Positions 37,042-50,596 of a stretch of DNA of 64,000 bases are shown here, one piece after another (position 1 is the stretch's first letter; every line of letters starts with the position of its first letter). The notes beneath the pieces were generated by a model, which searched no databases, was not told the DNA's origin, and saw nothing but the letters and a program-made list of their open reading frames with translations. Origin of the DNA: Drosophila pseudoobscura (Eukaryota; Arthropoda; Insecta; Diptera; Drosophilidae). The stretch is from assembly GCF_009870125.1 (NCBI RefSeq), contig NC_046683.1, positions 66,417,869 to 66,481,868 of the forward strand, in the 5' to 3' direction. Position numbers and translations under genes: made by a program.

Positions 37042-40000
37042 CTCGCTCACTTTTGTATTTGATTTGCGGGCAGAGACGGAGAGTACGGAAAGTAGCACAC
37101 AAATCCTTTTCGAGAGGCATGAGCTGTATAGCTGTGGATTCAAGCAGGACCCTGGACTCTAGTACATACATTTACACGAATGCAGGTACTTTATTATAAT
37201 TCTAAAGCCATAGCAGGGCTGCCAGGGTAAGTATTCAAACGCCTGCATCGATTTCAGTGCCATAGAAATTGCGGCAGGCCAAAAAGTCAACTGCTTTTGC
37301 TGCCTTGTGGCCGAAACTGCGCCAAAAAGTCCAGTCCATGAATTTGTTTGAGCGTCCACAAAACATCCGTCCGGCACGAGGTATTGTGCAATAATCCAGC
37401 ACATTTTCAATGGCAAAATGCGAAATTGGTCAACGCCAAAAATGAATTACAAACAAAGTGAAACAGTGAAAATTAGACCATGGTTTTGGACATTGTTTCT
37501 CTGGTTGTGCCGGTTCTGTTTTGGGTTCGAGGCATTGCCCCATCGAATGGGTTCTGGGTGCCGGGCCCTGGGTGCTGTTGTTGGTGTCGTGGCCTAATTA
37601 GTGCAGTGTTTTTCGGTTTTGGATTTCGTTTGTGACCAACGAAAACTGAAATTGTAAACTGTTTTTGGTGCTGCTGCTGTAATATAATAGCTGGTGGCAA
37701 TACCTGCTCTGCCGCAGCCAACCCATTCGACAAAAGCCACCCAAAAACTTGTCGAGTGACATGGGAGGGCAGGGGTAAGGCAGGGCAGGGCCGGGCAGGG
37801 CATTTTGATGAGACATTGATGGTTCAATCGACAACAATCGGTAGCCACCCATAAAGTTGATCCAATTTAGCACAAATCTCTGTGGGTCTGGAGCTGGGAG
37901 ATTCTTCGGGGAATCAGAATCAGAGATGCGGATCATCGAATGGATCTCGAATGGAAGTCCCCCATTGACAGGTTGACAACACAAATATTTGTGACATTAA
38001 ATGCGGCTGCTGTTGCTGCCTCTGCTGCAGCTTCATGCCCATGGAATCATCATCCTCCTGCCGCTGCTGCTGCTGCTGCTCTACCACGATGCTCATTTCA
38101 CTAATTTAATGAAGACCTTTTGCCAGAGGAGCAGAGAGCCAGCCCCATTGTCTCTCCTTCTCAACGACAACGTCGTCCGTCAGATTGATGAGCTTCGCTT
38201 TGGTTCGCTTCGGTTCCATGGCTGCGGTTTCGGCCTCTCCCACTGCTCCTCGAAGGGGTCCACGTCCACTGCTCCATGTCCATGTCCATGTCCATGTCCA
38301 TGGGCCTCCTGCATCAATAATTTGTGTTCGCCGTTGAAAATAATTGACCAAGTTTGTCTGTTTGCGGTTGTGGCAGCATTTAATCTACTTGCAGCTGAAG
38401 TTCAGAGATCCCTTCCGACAGCAGCAGCGACAACTGCAACAGCGTCAGCCTCTCAGCCTCTCAGCATCAGGCATCAGGCATCGACTTGGCTTTGGACTTC
38501 AGGACTTCAGAATTCAGTTTCCAACACAGCAGCTGCCATTGAGAGACAGAAAAAAGTCAATCCCTGGGCTCCTTCTTCGCGGCCTGCCTCCTGCACTTTG
38601 GCGTAATTGAAATAATTTTAAGTGAAAAATCTGCATTCAAAAAATATTTCAGCGCTTTTGCGCACAAATGTCAGCAAAAGCAAAAGAAACAGCAAAAAAG
38701 CGAGGATGCGAGGGGGGAGGGGGGGGGGAGGAGCGATGACAAAACCAGAAGCAGAAGCAGGAGAAGGAATTTAAGGTTTAAGGGACACGGGCAATGCCCT
38801 ACGAAGGAGAGGAAGAGCCTAAAGAAAAAGTATCTTCCGGATGGGATGATACAAGTCCTGGAAACGGGAATAAATCCTGCGGCATCTTTTCTTGGAGTTT
38901 TGCCAAAACGCGAAGTGCGTAAAGTAAAGAGGAAGTATCTTTTTTGACCGCTGAGAAAGTATCTTCTGATCATCTGATCTTCATCGGCAAAGAAGAGGAA
39001 CGACATTGGACGTATCTTCCGTGAAAGTCTCTCATGATCCTAGAAGGAATCCCAGAGAAGTGTCCTGCATTGAAGGAGAACAGATCTCTGTCCAAATACT
39101 GACGAAAGCTACCATCTGTGGAGGTTTCTTCTCCTTGAAGGAGATCCCTTCAGAGTCTCAGAGCTTCTAGTCGCCAGTTATTTATCCTTTAGCAAACGCC
39201 TCTTACAAGTCCACATGCCCCACCGACAGGACACAGCACTTACTCTGCCCAACAATCCACAGAGAGGATGCGGGCAGGGGGCACACAGCCCAAAAATTTA
39301 CATGCGCCAATTTGTGGAGCCGCCGTGGACCGAGTGGACACAGAAAAAGGGAAGGAAAAAAAAAGAGTCAACAGTTTGCAGCTTTCTGAGTTGCTTCCAA
39401 AACATAATCCTGGGCATTAAGGCAAATTGCAGCATCTGTCAGGGAGACAGAGCGGGCGGGGGCATGCAACTCGGATCGATCATTGGGAGCCCCACCATAA
39501 TTTGCTTAATTCGATGCTGCCCCCTTCGTGCCCCATCCGGAGCACGCGGCTGCCACTCGTCGTCGATCGCATCGACTGCTGCTGCGGCTGCTGCTGCTGC
39601 TGCTGCTGTGGCAACTGCTGATGAGGATGATCCTCCTCCTGTGGCAAGGCGGCGGCGGCTTCTTCAGCGGCGCGCCGCCTCAATTTGCCATTCGCCTGTG
39701 CCCTCGGGGGCAATTTTGAACAGCATTTTTTTGATGGTACGAGTACGAGTATTTTTGTTTTTATTCGCCTCACTTTTCGGTGGCTGTAATTTTTTTTGGC
39801 CAGGCTTTAAGTAAGTGTTTCAGCCTGCCACATCAGCAGCACTTTGCTGCCACATCCTCTCTCTCTCTCTCTCTCGCTCTCCCTCTCGCTCGTGCAACAT
39901 AGACAAAACACTAGTCCGAATGGGACAATCGCCGGAGAGTCGTCCTTTGGGGAGCACTTAAATTCGATAAGCAAATGGAAGGGAAACATATATTCATTCG

Positions 40001-41451
40001 ATTGATGCATTGACGGTTGTCCATGTCCAGTCCAGAGAACGGGTAAAAGCTGTGGCAAGTGGCAGCATTGGCAGCCCCCCCCTGCGCTCCCATGAATTTA
40101 TCAACGGAAAATCTACATAAATTCTGGTTGGACATTTGCTATATTTTCGGGGGTGCTGCCATCAATTCTAATTCACATTTCTATGGCTAGCTTTGGGGCA
40201 CATGTGGCAAGCTCTCCACTGGAACAACTGAAGCATGAAGATGCAGCAGGAGAAGGGCTGCAACAAGACACCCGAAGTTTTTGCAATGTTCGAAATGATG
40301 TTACATGTGGGGCATGGCAATGTTGCAACAAAGTAAAACACAAGTCCGTACGAGTGTATGCATCATAATTAAGAAATAATTGACTGTAAACTAGAAATGT
40401 TTTCGTTTCGTTTTGCAAATTATGAAACAAATTCCGTACGGCTAGGGCTTTCAGGATATGATGCACAGTCCTCCCGAGATCCCCTGAAAAGGCAGAAAAT
40501 ACCTCGTATGAGTGGTGTTCTCCATAAGAAACCATCCTCAACTCTTTCTACTCCATTGAAGAAAAGCTTTTAAGCATCCACTGCTCCACTCGCTGCTCAG
40601 CAATCGTAAGAAATATCCTATACTTTGTCTTGACAGATGACAGTTTTTCACCGAGGAAATGTAGCGGAAAATAGGGAAAATGCAGAGTGCAAGTCTCGAT
40701 TGGGGGTCTCGATTTCCCCGCCCGATGAGGGGATAACAAGCTGTTATTGCAGCTCTTATAGCCGTTCCGGCATCGCGTTAATTTCGATTGATCCCGAGAT
40801 CTCATTGCCATCAAGGGACTCGTTAAATCACAAGCTGTGGGGCCCATCTACCGCTCCTTCTGCCGCTCCTTCTCCTGTTCCTTCTCCTGGTCCTGCTCCT
40901 CTGGGAGCTCCTACTCCTGGGCTCATAATTCAGTTCAATATAAATCTGTTAACAAAACGCTTAATCCGCTTTGTGCGCTTTATTTATGGCCATTTGATGG
41001 CGCATTATCGCATCAGGGCACATGGCAGCCGTCACCAGAGCGAGGACGGGACCCCGTGAATGCCCCCAAGAATCCCCTCCCCCTCCCCCTGCCCCTCTCC
41101 TTCTCGTTGCACCCGTTGGCAGCTGGCGCGCCTCATAATTGGATTCGTCACAGATCTCTCTCTCTCTCACTCCACTCCACTCCACTCCTGCTGCAGCGAC
41201 TCCTCTCTCTCTTTGGCTGGCTGGCTGCTTGGGTCATAAATCGCGGGCTGCTTGAAATGCAAATTTTCGGGGAAGCTGCAGCTCTTGTTGTTGGAGTATC
41301 ATCGGCAAGGCATCAAAGTGGCAGGCAAAAATGTTTCGCCTGCTGCTGCTGCTGCCCAATTAACGCCACACGACGGCGAAGGAGCAGCAGCAGGAGCAGG
41401 AAACAGTTTTCGGGGGCGACCAGCAGGAGCAGGAGCAGCAGCGTTGAGAAG

Positions 41452-41487
<36 letters not shown>
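41452..41487. repeat. (CAGC)9 tetranucleotide microsatellite
   Basis: Nine uninterrupted CAGC units, flanked 5' by CAGGAG-rich DNA. Not in a supported exon. Confidence 0.95.
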
Positions 41488-44400
41488 AATCAGAGTTCAC
41501 TTGAACACCGCTCATGAAACGCAGAAATGTTTGCAATTAAGCCTCTGGACCGGGCGAGTCTGCGTTTGCTGCCACAGAAATAAAGTGCGTGGTGATGCCA
41601 CCCGAGTGCGGGTGTGGAGCAGCACAGCAGAAACAACCAGCGCCCAGGGAAGCAGAAGATGAAGAAGATGAAGAAGAAGAAGCAGCCGTGGTGCCACGGT
41701 TCCATGTTCCAGCTTGTCGATTCGCAACAAAGGATAATCCCAGGCAGCAAAAGGTGTCCACTTCCAGCCCCCTTCCGCCTGGCTGCACCCACTGCCACTG
41801 CCACTGCCACAGCCGCAGCCACAGTCACTGACGGTGTCATCTGTGGCACATCCCGTGGCAGAACATTGCTCCAGAGCGTAACCAGCCCACGCTTCAGGAT
41901 TCCCTTCCAGGAGACGGAGCACTAGACGAAGCTTGGATGCGCTTTCGCGCGGAATGGAAGATGGTTTTGACTTGGAGACGTGCCCAGACCGCTTTCGCAC
42001 AGGAATCCACATACCCTCGTTCTGTAGAGCTGCGCGGAAAAACAGGCGAAAATTGCACAACATTTAGCCATTTCCTACATCCCATTTCGCCCCTGATCCT
42101 CGCCTGATTCCGATTCTAGAGCCACCACAGACGACACACAATGTTTTAGCCACGCTGCAGATTAAGTGGTTTTTGCTGGCCGGCAAAAAGCGAGGCGCCT
42201 CCTGGCTTGTTTCCCCCTCGATGCGCATCTAATGCGGCACAAAGTCCTCTCTCCCTCCCTGTCCCTCCCTCTCCCTCTCGCTCTCTCTCTCTGGGTCTGG
42301 GATTCGGTGGCATTGCATTAATTAAATACACTTAAGTGGCCCAGGGAAATGCAACTAAAAAGGTGCCCAAAAGAGTACCTGGACGAGAGACCAATTAACT
42401 TTCAAATTGCCCAGGGTTCCAAGGCAGGCAGGCAGGCAGCCAGCCAGCCACCGGGAATCAATTAGTGACGCCTTCTATCTATATTTCTCTTCCTTTTTCT
42501 CTATATATTTGTGTCTCAAGAGAGAGAGAGAGAGTGAGGGGGGGAGGGGGAAAACATCAATGCGAAAAATTGAAAATCGTTGCGAAAAGTGGCAATAAAT
42601 TACGTCTGCGGTGGCGTCCGTCAGTTGATTGAAACCCACTCGAACGACGAGTGCACGCATTCCCCCCTCCCCCCTCCCCACTCACCCCTCCCCATTCCCC
42701 CACTTCCCATATCTCCTCCCTTGTCTGTTGGCTGTTTCTGTTTCTGTTTCTCTGATAAATCGGAATTAAGTTCTGCTGCAGGTATGCAAAAGAGCAATAT
42801 TTCAGAAAATGATGAGTTACAGATGATGCCACAGTCATTCCACAAGGAACCGCAGCACCAGCACCAACAGCAGCAGCAGCAGCACCATCAACAGATGCGA
42901 AATATGCAACGGTCTTCTCGATGGTTACAACAGGCTGGTGGGGGGAGAGCTGGGGAAAGGGAAAGCACAGAGTCGTGGAGAAAACTTCAACAACTTCGAC
43001 AGCAAAAACAATCTTCGACCGAGTACAGAGTACTACGGAGTACAGTGGCAAGGAACGGCTAAAACGGGGATAAGTTAATACACATAAAAGAGTTTTTGTA
43101 TCTTTCAGCACCACTGTGGCATGAGTCATGCTCAGATGCTGCTGCTGCTGGTGCTGCCTCTGCCCCCATTGGGGCATTGTTTACTCCTCACAGACCAAAA
43201 CAAAAAATGCAGCCATGGTGCACTGATGCACTGGTGGATGGTGGATGCTGGATGGACTGTTGCCCCAGACAGGCTGCGGTCGTCGATGGAGCATTGCATT
43301 GCAGGAGGAGGAGTCGCTGGTGCTGGGGCTGGGGCTGTGTGGCGGCCGCTGTGGCTTTTCAGGTCGGTGGAGGGGAGGGGGGGAGGCTAAATTTTATGGA
43401 TTTATTGAAAATTGAACGCACTTGAACTGGGAGAAGGCACGGGGCAAGGCAAAGCAGGAGGATCTGCATCTGCCCGCCTGCCTGTCTGCGAGAGAGAGAG
43501 TCTTGTTTGGAAAACAAATAGACGGACGGCTGGTGGAGTTCTTCTGCCGAACGGGGGGCTAAAGATATGCCCAAGGACAGGAGCGGAATCTAGAAGGAAG
43601 AGTGGGCCCCCAAGCAGGAAACTTGGCATCGGTTATTCTTGCAAATCAATCCAGAAATAGGCGGATAAGAGTTTCGAACATTCTTTGGAGGAACTAGACG
43701 ATTCATCGATTCATTTCTATCCCTTTTTCTATCTTTTTCAGCCCAATTCCCTGATTCTCTAGAGGAAACTGCTTAGAAAACCGCACCTGTACTCACGAAT
43801 AGTTGCGGCTGCTGCCACGCATTGCGGGTGCCACGCGTTGCACGTCGCGGCTGCTGCTGCTGCTTCTGCCTCTGCAGCATGCGATTTTGTTTGTTTTTCG
43901 GTTTGGTTTCCCTCAAGTTTTTTTGGTGTTTTTGTTTATGGAAACGCGTGCGGTCAACAACAGCAACAAGCAGGAAAACAAGCCAAGGAGGAGTTTTCCT
44001 TACTTCATTCTGTTAAAGTCAATTAATTTGCCCATCGAATGGCGGAATGGCGGAATGGCAGAATGCTAGAGCAGAGGGAGTACTGCATCTGGCGCCCAAA
44101 GGGGGAACGAGTTTCGCAAGGAGGACAGGTCGTCAGGCCGGTTCTGGGATTTGATTTAGTTGCCGCAGAAAGAGGCGCAGAGCTGCGGCGAGACCCTGCC
44201 CCTGTGACCATGGCCCGGAACCTAGACCTAGGCAAGCCTAGACCCTACACACAGAGACACCTTTGGACGCCCACACGGTTTCCCAGGATGCCGCTGGAGT
44301 CCGCCACAGACGCCACCCAGCGTCTAGCCACGTGGGAAGCCTCTCTCTCCCTCCCTCTCCCTATGCCGCTCTGTGCACCTTTTCGTTCCAAGGATAGTTT

Positions 44401-47400
44401 TCGCCATTCCGTATCCAAATCATGCACTCAATGTGTGACAACAAACAAAACACTTTGCAAATCTCAGCCGATTCAAAAATACACACAAATTCCAAGAAAC
44501 ATACGAGCATTTGTTTTCAAAATATATAGTATGGGATGGTAGAGCAGAGCAGAGCAGGGCATAGCGGAGGCTCTTTAGTTTTTTTGGCTCAAGAAAACAA
44601 ATTGAAAATGTCGCCCACACAGCAGCATCGGAGGAGAACGGGCGTTGGAAAGCGGAAAAACCGGGTGGAAGGAGAGTCCCCTTCCTCCCGCCTCCTCCAC
44701 AGACAGGTGGCAGCGGAATGGTGGCGGGGGCGGGGGCGGTGTCCACCGATTAAGTGTCCCATAAATTCATTAATTTGTCGGGTTGCCTTAAAATATTTGT
44801 CAGCTTTATGGCGGCTTTTAAACATTAACAAACTAATGCTGCGAAAATTAATACAAAATAAATTCCGAGAATTGTGAAAAGTTCAAAGGAGAGAGCAAGG
44901 AGGTGCCAAGGGGTGCTTCTTTGTGGGGAGCAGTGTGGGGCAGTGTCGTTATGGATGTTTGGGGCATTTAAATTTAGCGGAAAACAAAAAGAGAAACGAC
45001 GGCAGCGGATCAGCCGATCATTGAACGACGAGTCGAGTGAATGAATCAGAACCAAAATAGAAGCCACGGACGGTGGGCACCACAGTTGGCGATATTTATA
45101 TGAGAAGATACCCTGGACAATGGGACAATGGGGCATGATGCTTCGAGCAGCTGTTCGATTCGAAAGGGAGTCCCCCCCAATAGAGGAGATGGAATGGCAG
45201 GGTACAGAAGGGTGCTTTCCGAAGTACTCTTGGCGGTTTAGAGGTCTTATTCTTAGATCTCCAGTGTCTCGTATCCCCTACCGTCCTTTACTCTGAATTA
45301 ATGATGGAATTTTGTAACTCTGAGAATATCCAAATCCAACTATAGAGTATTTTCAATGTTCCCTCTTGTATAATGCACTAAGGAATCTTGTTTTAGATAT
45401 ACAAAATCGTACGATCTTTTACAGACAGATGCGATTCCTAGCGCCCCACCTCTGACGTTGCCACAACCTCCAACCCCCCCGATTTTCGACGAGCTATTTT
45501 AGTGGACAATTTGCAAATGTTTGGGAACCACTGGGGACCATTGGGGTCTGCTGCTGCTGTTGCTGTGTGATTCGATAGTAGCCTATCGCTGGACGACGCG
45601 CCGTTCGTTCAATCGTCAGTCAATCGTCGGGAGGAGGGGTGGCCCACGCAGCAGTCTTTCAGTCATTCATTCACTCAGTCAGTCACTCACTTAGCCATTC
45701 TGTCACTTGTCTGTCCCATTAGCTGCCACACTTTGGGTCAGCGGCCCCCCCATCCATAACGGATTCGCCGTCGCTTGGGTTTCGCTTGGGACTTTGGGGC
45801 TCTCTGGGGTCGTCGTCGTCGTCGGCGTCGTCGTGGGTTGATGGCTAATCCCACCATATAGAGCGTTTAAGCAGCTTCTTGGCAACTCTGCACAAATTTA
45901 TGCAAATTGCTGATTGAATTTAAATTTTTTTCTCTCTTTTTTTCATCAAAGTTCGATTCGAAATTCTGTCATTGACGGGTTAGAGGGTGGGGTGGGGCGG
46001 TGTGGCGGGGGCGGGGGCGACATATATGGCAACATGCTTTGCCTACGAAATGAATTCAATTTCTGAATCGAGAGCCAAAGATAGCCACAAAAAGTGTCGC
46101 GGGCAGACGCCATGAATCAAAAAATTGTATAAATCGTATCCGAAAGATCTTCCAAGCGCAAGAGTCAAGGTCTTTCCATCGCTGGCCACGGCCCACATCT
46201 TGACAGCTGTCTCCCGACCGGGGATGGGGATCGGGTGTATAGGTAGCATAATTAACATGCGCCACAGAGATGCGATGCCAACGACTTGTCAGAGCCCCGT
46301 CGCCAGAGAAGCAACAAATCTATCTCTTCTCCCTCTGGTGGGTGTCTCCCGAGTGTGTTTCTTTTGTTTCTTTGATTTTCAGTTATGATTTTCGTTCTCT
46401 TCTGCTTCTAATTTTCATTGCACTCGCCCCTCAAGGGGCCGCCCATTCGGCGGGGGGGCTTTGCGATCTATCGGCTCGGTGCGGGGGCGAGTTCTTCTTT
46501 TTTATGAGTTGTGCAGTTTTATGTTAGGTTTATCTTCGGCTGAGGGCCCCAATGCTGCCAGTGTAAACAAAGCGGGAAAATTAACTCGAATTTGTGTGGA
46601 AATAGGGAGGGAGAAGGAGAAGGAGGAGGGAGCAATCTCTATAAGCAAACAGTAGATGGAGAATACGGATATAAAAGGAGGAGAGAGGATCTGGTGTCAC
46701 AGGAGGAAATTCATTCTCTTAGAAGGAGGATTGCTCTTCAGCCTTTCGCACTAGAGTAGACCTACCTCTATGAGGTCAAAACTGAACAGGTAAAGGAGAA
46801 AGTGTATCCCTAGAACCAAATTTCAAGAGAAAACTAGTTAAACTTTGATCTTATATTTGTTCCAAGGCTATATCCAATCAATCCCTATTTGCTTCAACAT
46901 ATTCCCATGCAGACTTCCACCTATCATCTTTTCCCCAAGGGGTGATCTTTTCAAATAAGCTTTAACATATGGCTACCATTTCCGCAGTATAGAAATCGAT
47001 TTCAAAGCCTTTGAACTGGGTTTAGTTTCAGTTTCAAGTCTTAAGCTGGTTATTAGGTGGCCCGACCCCTGAGCACTCGCTTCGCGCACTCTCGATGATG
47101 CTTTCGTGATACTCTGGTGGACTGATGGACCCGTCCAGAACAATCTCAAACATCTCAAACCATTCGACACGAGAGTAGCCTCTTTAATTAGTGAACTTTT
47201 TTGGGACAGACCAAAACTTTCCTCATATCCGTCGTGCCCTCTCTCGGGGTAATGCCCAATGTCCAGAGCATTTAATTTGCGCAGATTGCAGAAACCTTAC
47301 CACCGTTCACTTTCAGTTAACAAATCTCTGTCTCTCTCTCTCTCTCTCTTGCTGTCTCTCTGTCTGTGGCATGACCCCAATGTGGGCCACACGCACGATG

Positions 47401-47711
47401 TGGGAAACCGAAACGAGAGAGCTGCGGGAGGGCGGGGAGGAGTTGGAAAAAAATAGAAAGAACTTTTGCGCTTTTCATTAATAAAGTGCCGATGTCCGTC
47501 CAACTGTCTGTCTGTCTGTCTGTCCGTCGGTCTGTGCCAGTAACACATATATTACATAGTAAAAGAGCAATCAAGTAAGTTGGTAGGTAGTCCACATACT
47601 TTAAGCCCTACCGGGGAACGGGAGAGAGCGAGCGAGAGTTACGAGGAGAACATTTTACGCGTAGCCTAGTAAATGGTTACATTTTTATGGCCTTTGGCCT
47701 GCCCCCCTGAT

Positions 47712-47727
47712 GGGGGGGGGGGGGGGG
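47712..47727. repeat. G16 homopolymer
   Basis: Sixteen consecutive G residues. It is a possible G-quadruplex, and a place where the assembled length may be wrong. Confidence 0.9.
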
Positions 47728-47876
47728 CCGCTAATGAAAAGAAATGAAGTCTGCGGCGAGAATGAACCGAAAATGAAAAACCAGTTGCATTGCCTGCCCC
47801 CTCTGCCTGAAAGAGGAGGAAGTTCCCGCCGAAAAACGTGAAAAAGTTAGGCAACGACGACAATGATGATTTTTCC

Positions 47877-47945
47877 ACCATACACCATACACCAGACATC
47901 ATAGACCATAGACCATAGACCATACTCTATAGACCATACACCATG
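47877..47945. repeat. ACCATA(C/G) imperfect tandem repeats
   Basis: About eight units of TAGACCATA or TACACCATA, roughly 9-10 bp each, in direct orientation. No coding sense. Confidence 0.8.
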
Positions 47946-49936
47946 CCATGGCCATGCGCGCGCGGTCACTTTATGAGCGTGGAATTTTCGTGGAAATGCT
48001 GCACTGGGGCTGTCAGTTTTGTCGCTTCATTGCGGAAACCATTCAAACGACAAATTTCGTTGGGGACACCCATGGAGATCCAAAAGAAAGAATGAATGAG
48101 CGAAAGGAGGTGGGAAAAAGCAGTCTCTAAACGACGATTACCGGTGGAAAGAAAGGTGAGAGCTTTGCCGGCTGATGACAACATCGTTAGAGGCGGAACA
48201 GAAACAGAAAATAACATTATTTTATGGCTGGTACATGTGACTGCGAACCCCCTCCCCTCCTACCAGAAAAGAAGATATTGCCACAGAAATGTATGTTTTA
48301 TGTTGAAATAAAGTCCCCAAAAAACACGAAAGAAAGAGAAGAGCTTAGGGAAAGGCATAGATACAGATACAGACACCATTGTATGACACTTTATTAATTA
48401 CATATGATGGAACGGATGGATGGATGATGGGTAATCCTCTTTGGTAATCCCTGAAAACGAATGGTGGCGCCACGGGGACTAAGCCCACGGCTTCCTGTGC
48501 AGAGGAATGCAGGAAATGTTTGTCCCCATTTCGAGGCATCGAAAGCGAAATTGATTTATGGTCTCTTTTAGGGAAAAGTTCTTCTTGCAGGCTCCCAATA
48601 AACTTTCCCTCCCTTAAGTTTCCCTCAAACTTTCACTATAAACGCAAGTTTATGGATGTTTAACAAGCTGCTGCTGCTGCTTCTGCTGCAGCAGAGGATG
48701 GATACATTTCCACCACCCTTGGGGGAAAAGTTCAAAAGCTGTGCCGCAAACAGCGCTCCTCCGCCCCCGTCTGATAAGCAGCGACAATTGCTTTTGGGGC
48801 AGCATCAGCACCATCAGCCGCGACACATCCCACGAGGCCGTGGGCCAAAAATAGCAAACACCAACCAGAGCCATCCACAGCACGGCCAATAAACCTCAAA
48901 TTATATGTGTCTACACGGGCGAAACATCAGACCCAGAGCGCGATATATAGAATAGACAACGCGACACATTAAAACAAATTGAAATTACCAAATGCATCTA
49001 TGAAATTTATTGCATGACACTCACAGACGACCAACAGACAGACATAGAGACAGACGGACAGACAGACAGACACACAGACAGACAGGCAGGGGGGATAGCA
49101 GCCAGCAGACAACAGTCAGAATTTATAAACATCAATCTACTCAATCCTCACACGATTTTCAGGCCAGTTTACCGACATACATACATTCATAAGTACATAT
49201 ATCGTATCCCCCAAATCAACAACAACAACAACAGCAATACGAGTGTATCCCCCAAAGTTCTCGTCTGCTGCCGAAAATTTATTTTTAATATTATTTTTCG
49301 TAGCCGATTTTTCGTCTGTTGGCGCTGCTGCTGCTGCCACTGCCACTGCCAGTGCCACTGCCGTTCGTTCGAATCGAAAAACACAATAAATTAAGAATAT
49401 TTATTTGTTTGCGGTAATTGTGCGAATAATTGATGATTATGGTGCTCCATTCCCCCACCCGCTCCCCCTTCATTCCTACTGGCGAGAGGCCACTGCAGCT
49501 GTCCGACTCCTCCGCGTGGAGCCTCCTGCAGCTGCCCGAATGATGCGTTGCATTGCTCTGCGCTCCGATGCGTTGCCGAGTGTTGAATGGTTTTTAATTA
49601 ATTTCGAATTCCGACAAAAGGTTATATAAAGTTGACCCCATCATTATAGTAAATCTGAATATGCGATGGGGGGGTCGGTCTCTGTAAATTGAATGTTGAC
49701 AGCCATTACTATACATTCGTTGCGCTTCGTTGATCCAGTTTATCCAGATTAATCAGATCAAATAACTTTTGAGTCGGAAAAGGACCCAAAAATCTGTTCT
49801 TAGACTAACGAAATGGAAGAAACATATAAACATAGATATTCATGACTGTAGTCCCTTCCTCCCACAGCTTGAATGTCTGACAGATCCCCATGTTTCACTG
49901 GACTTATCAAGGCATTTGACGTGAGCACTTTCCATA

Positions 49937-50008
49937 TCCCATATTGTCTAGTGGTTAGGATACCCGGCTCTCACCCGGGAGGCCCGGGTTCAATTCCCGG
50001 TATGGGAA
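49937..50008 (+). tRNA. tRNA-Glu (anticodon CTC), second copy
   Basis: All 72 bases are identical to the gene at 29459. The acceptor stem is TCCCATA/TATGGGA, the anticodon CTC is at 49970-49972, the B box GGTTCAATTCC is in the T arm, and the discriminator is A at 50008. It has no intron. It reads GAG codons. The 5' flank differs from copy 1, but the 3' flank (AAAGGTTTC then T7) is shared. It lies just upstream of the small ORF and the DCST gene, on the same strand. Confidence 0.98.
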
Positions 50009-50023
50009 ACTGTGAAAGGTTTC

Positions 50024-50030
50024 TTTTTTT
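50024..50030 (+). terminator. Pol III T-run terminator of tRNA-Glu copy 2
   Basis: Seven consecutive T residues begin 16 nt after the discriminator base, in a context matching copy 1. Confidence 0.9.
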
Positions 50031-50139
50031 CCCCTTTTTGTACCCAGATATCACAGGGATATCACACCTCCCTCACCTCTCACAAAAGACGCAAATCTGT
50101 GGCATCCGCAATTTGGAAATTTGAACAGAATCATTGAAA

Positions 50140-50340
50140 ATGAGCATATCTACCAGATTGCCGAATCTTAATCCGATGCGTCAGAAGGAACAAATAAAAT
50201 GGCAGTGGCTACGCCTACCCCTTTCCACGCTCCTAATCATTCTCTCTCTCACACTCTTCCTCGTGCAGAGTGCGCACTCCGGCGTAGGTGAGCGAAGTAT
50301 ATTCTATAGGTTCAATTTAGATAGAAATACACCTAGCTAA
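50140..50340 (+). CDS. Hypothetical small ORF with signal-peptide-like segment
   Basis: ATG at 50140 opens a 66-codon frame. It has a basic N-terminus (MRQKEQIKWQWLR) followed by a strongly hydrophobic run, LPLSTLLIILSLTLFLVQSA, resembling a signal peptide or membrane anchor with a plausible cleavage after the Ala. A splice-donor-like GTAG|GTGAGC sits at 50287/50288. Splicing from there to the acceptors at 50523 or 50564 meets stop codons quickly, so it does not form an N-terminus for the DCST protein downstream. It may be a short secreted or membrane peptide gene, a truncated exon, or chance. No family is recognised. Confidence 0.25.
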   Translation: MSISTRLPNLNPMRQKEQIKWQWLRLPLSTLLIILSLTLFLVQSAHSGVGERSIFYRFNLDRNTPS

Positions 50341-50596
50341 AAATTTGTTAACAACACTCATTCCAATCAGGTTCCATTTTGGATGACTTAAAGGAATTAT
50401 TGATTTATTGAATTAAGTTTGAAATTGGAACAATCGAATTTCTTAGACGATTCTCAATTCGTTGTATGAAAAAATCTGTTTTCCAAAGACCTTTCTTCAT
50501 TTTTTTCCCCCCCTCCCCATTTAGCTTTAGCTTTCTGTGACTTTCAAGTCTCTTTTCTCACATAGAAATAAACATTTCTTTCTATCTCTCTTAATA

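Larger units (their letters stand above)
36600..49936. other. Non-coding interval between the rhomboid-type gene and tRNA-Glu copy 2
   Basis: No supported gene. Notable items are an inverted repeat followed by T7 at 37019-37041, CTG/GCT-rich patches (38000-38080, 39580-39610, 41340-41450), a CAGC array (41452-41487), a CAG-rich open frame near 42783-43060 without coherent exon signals, a G16 run (47712-47727) and ACCATA decamer repeats (47877-47945). TATAAAAG at 46671 lacks a good initiator and downstream exon. AT-richer plain DNA lies at 40370-40640 and 46680-47050. Confidence 0.55.

Noticed and set aside
37159..37416. 85-codon minus-strand frame
   Set aside because: Less biased composition than most, but no recognisable motif, no splice context and no promoter.
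40173..40541. 122-codon minus-strand frame
   Set aside because: No recognised motif or exon signals; this length is expected by chance in 64 kb.
42580..43177. Gln-rich open frame near 42783 and its minus-strand counterpart
   Set aside because: CAG-rich low complexity. An acceptor-like CTGCAG is present but no partner exon or domain was found.
46670..46720. TATAAAAG as a second promoter
   Set aside because: No matching initiator at the right distance and no exon or donor downstream.
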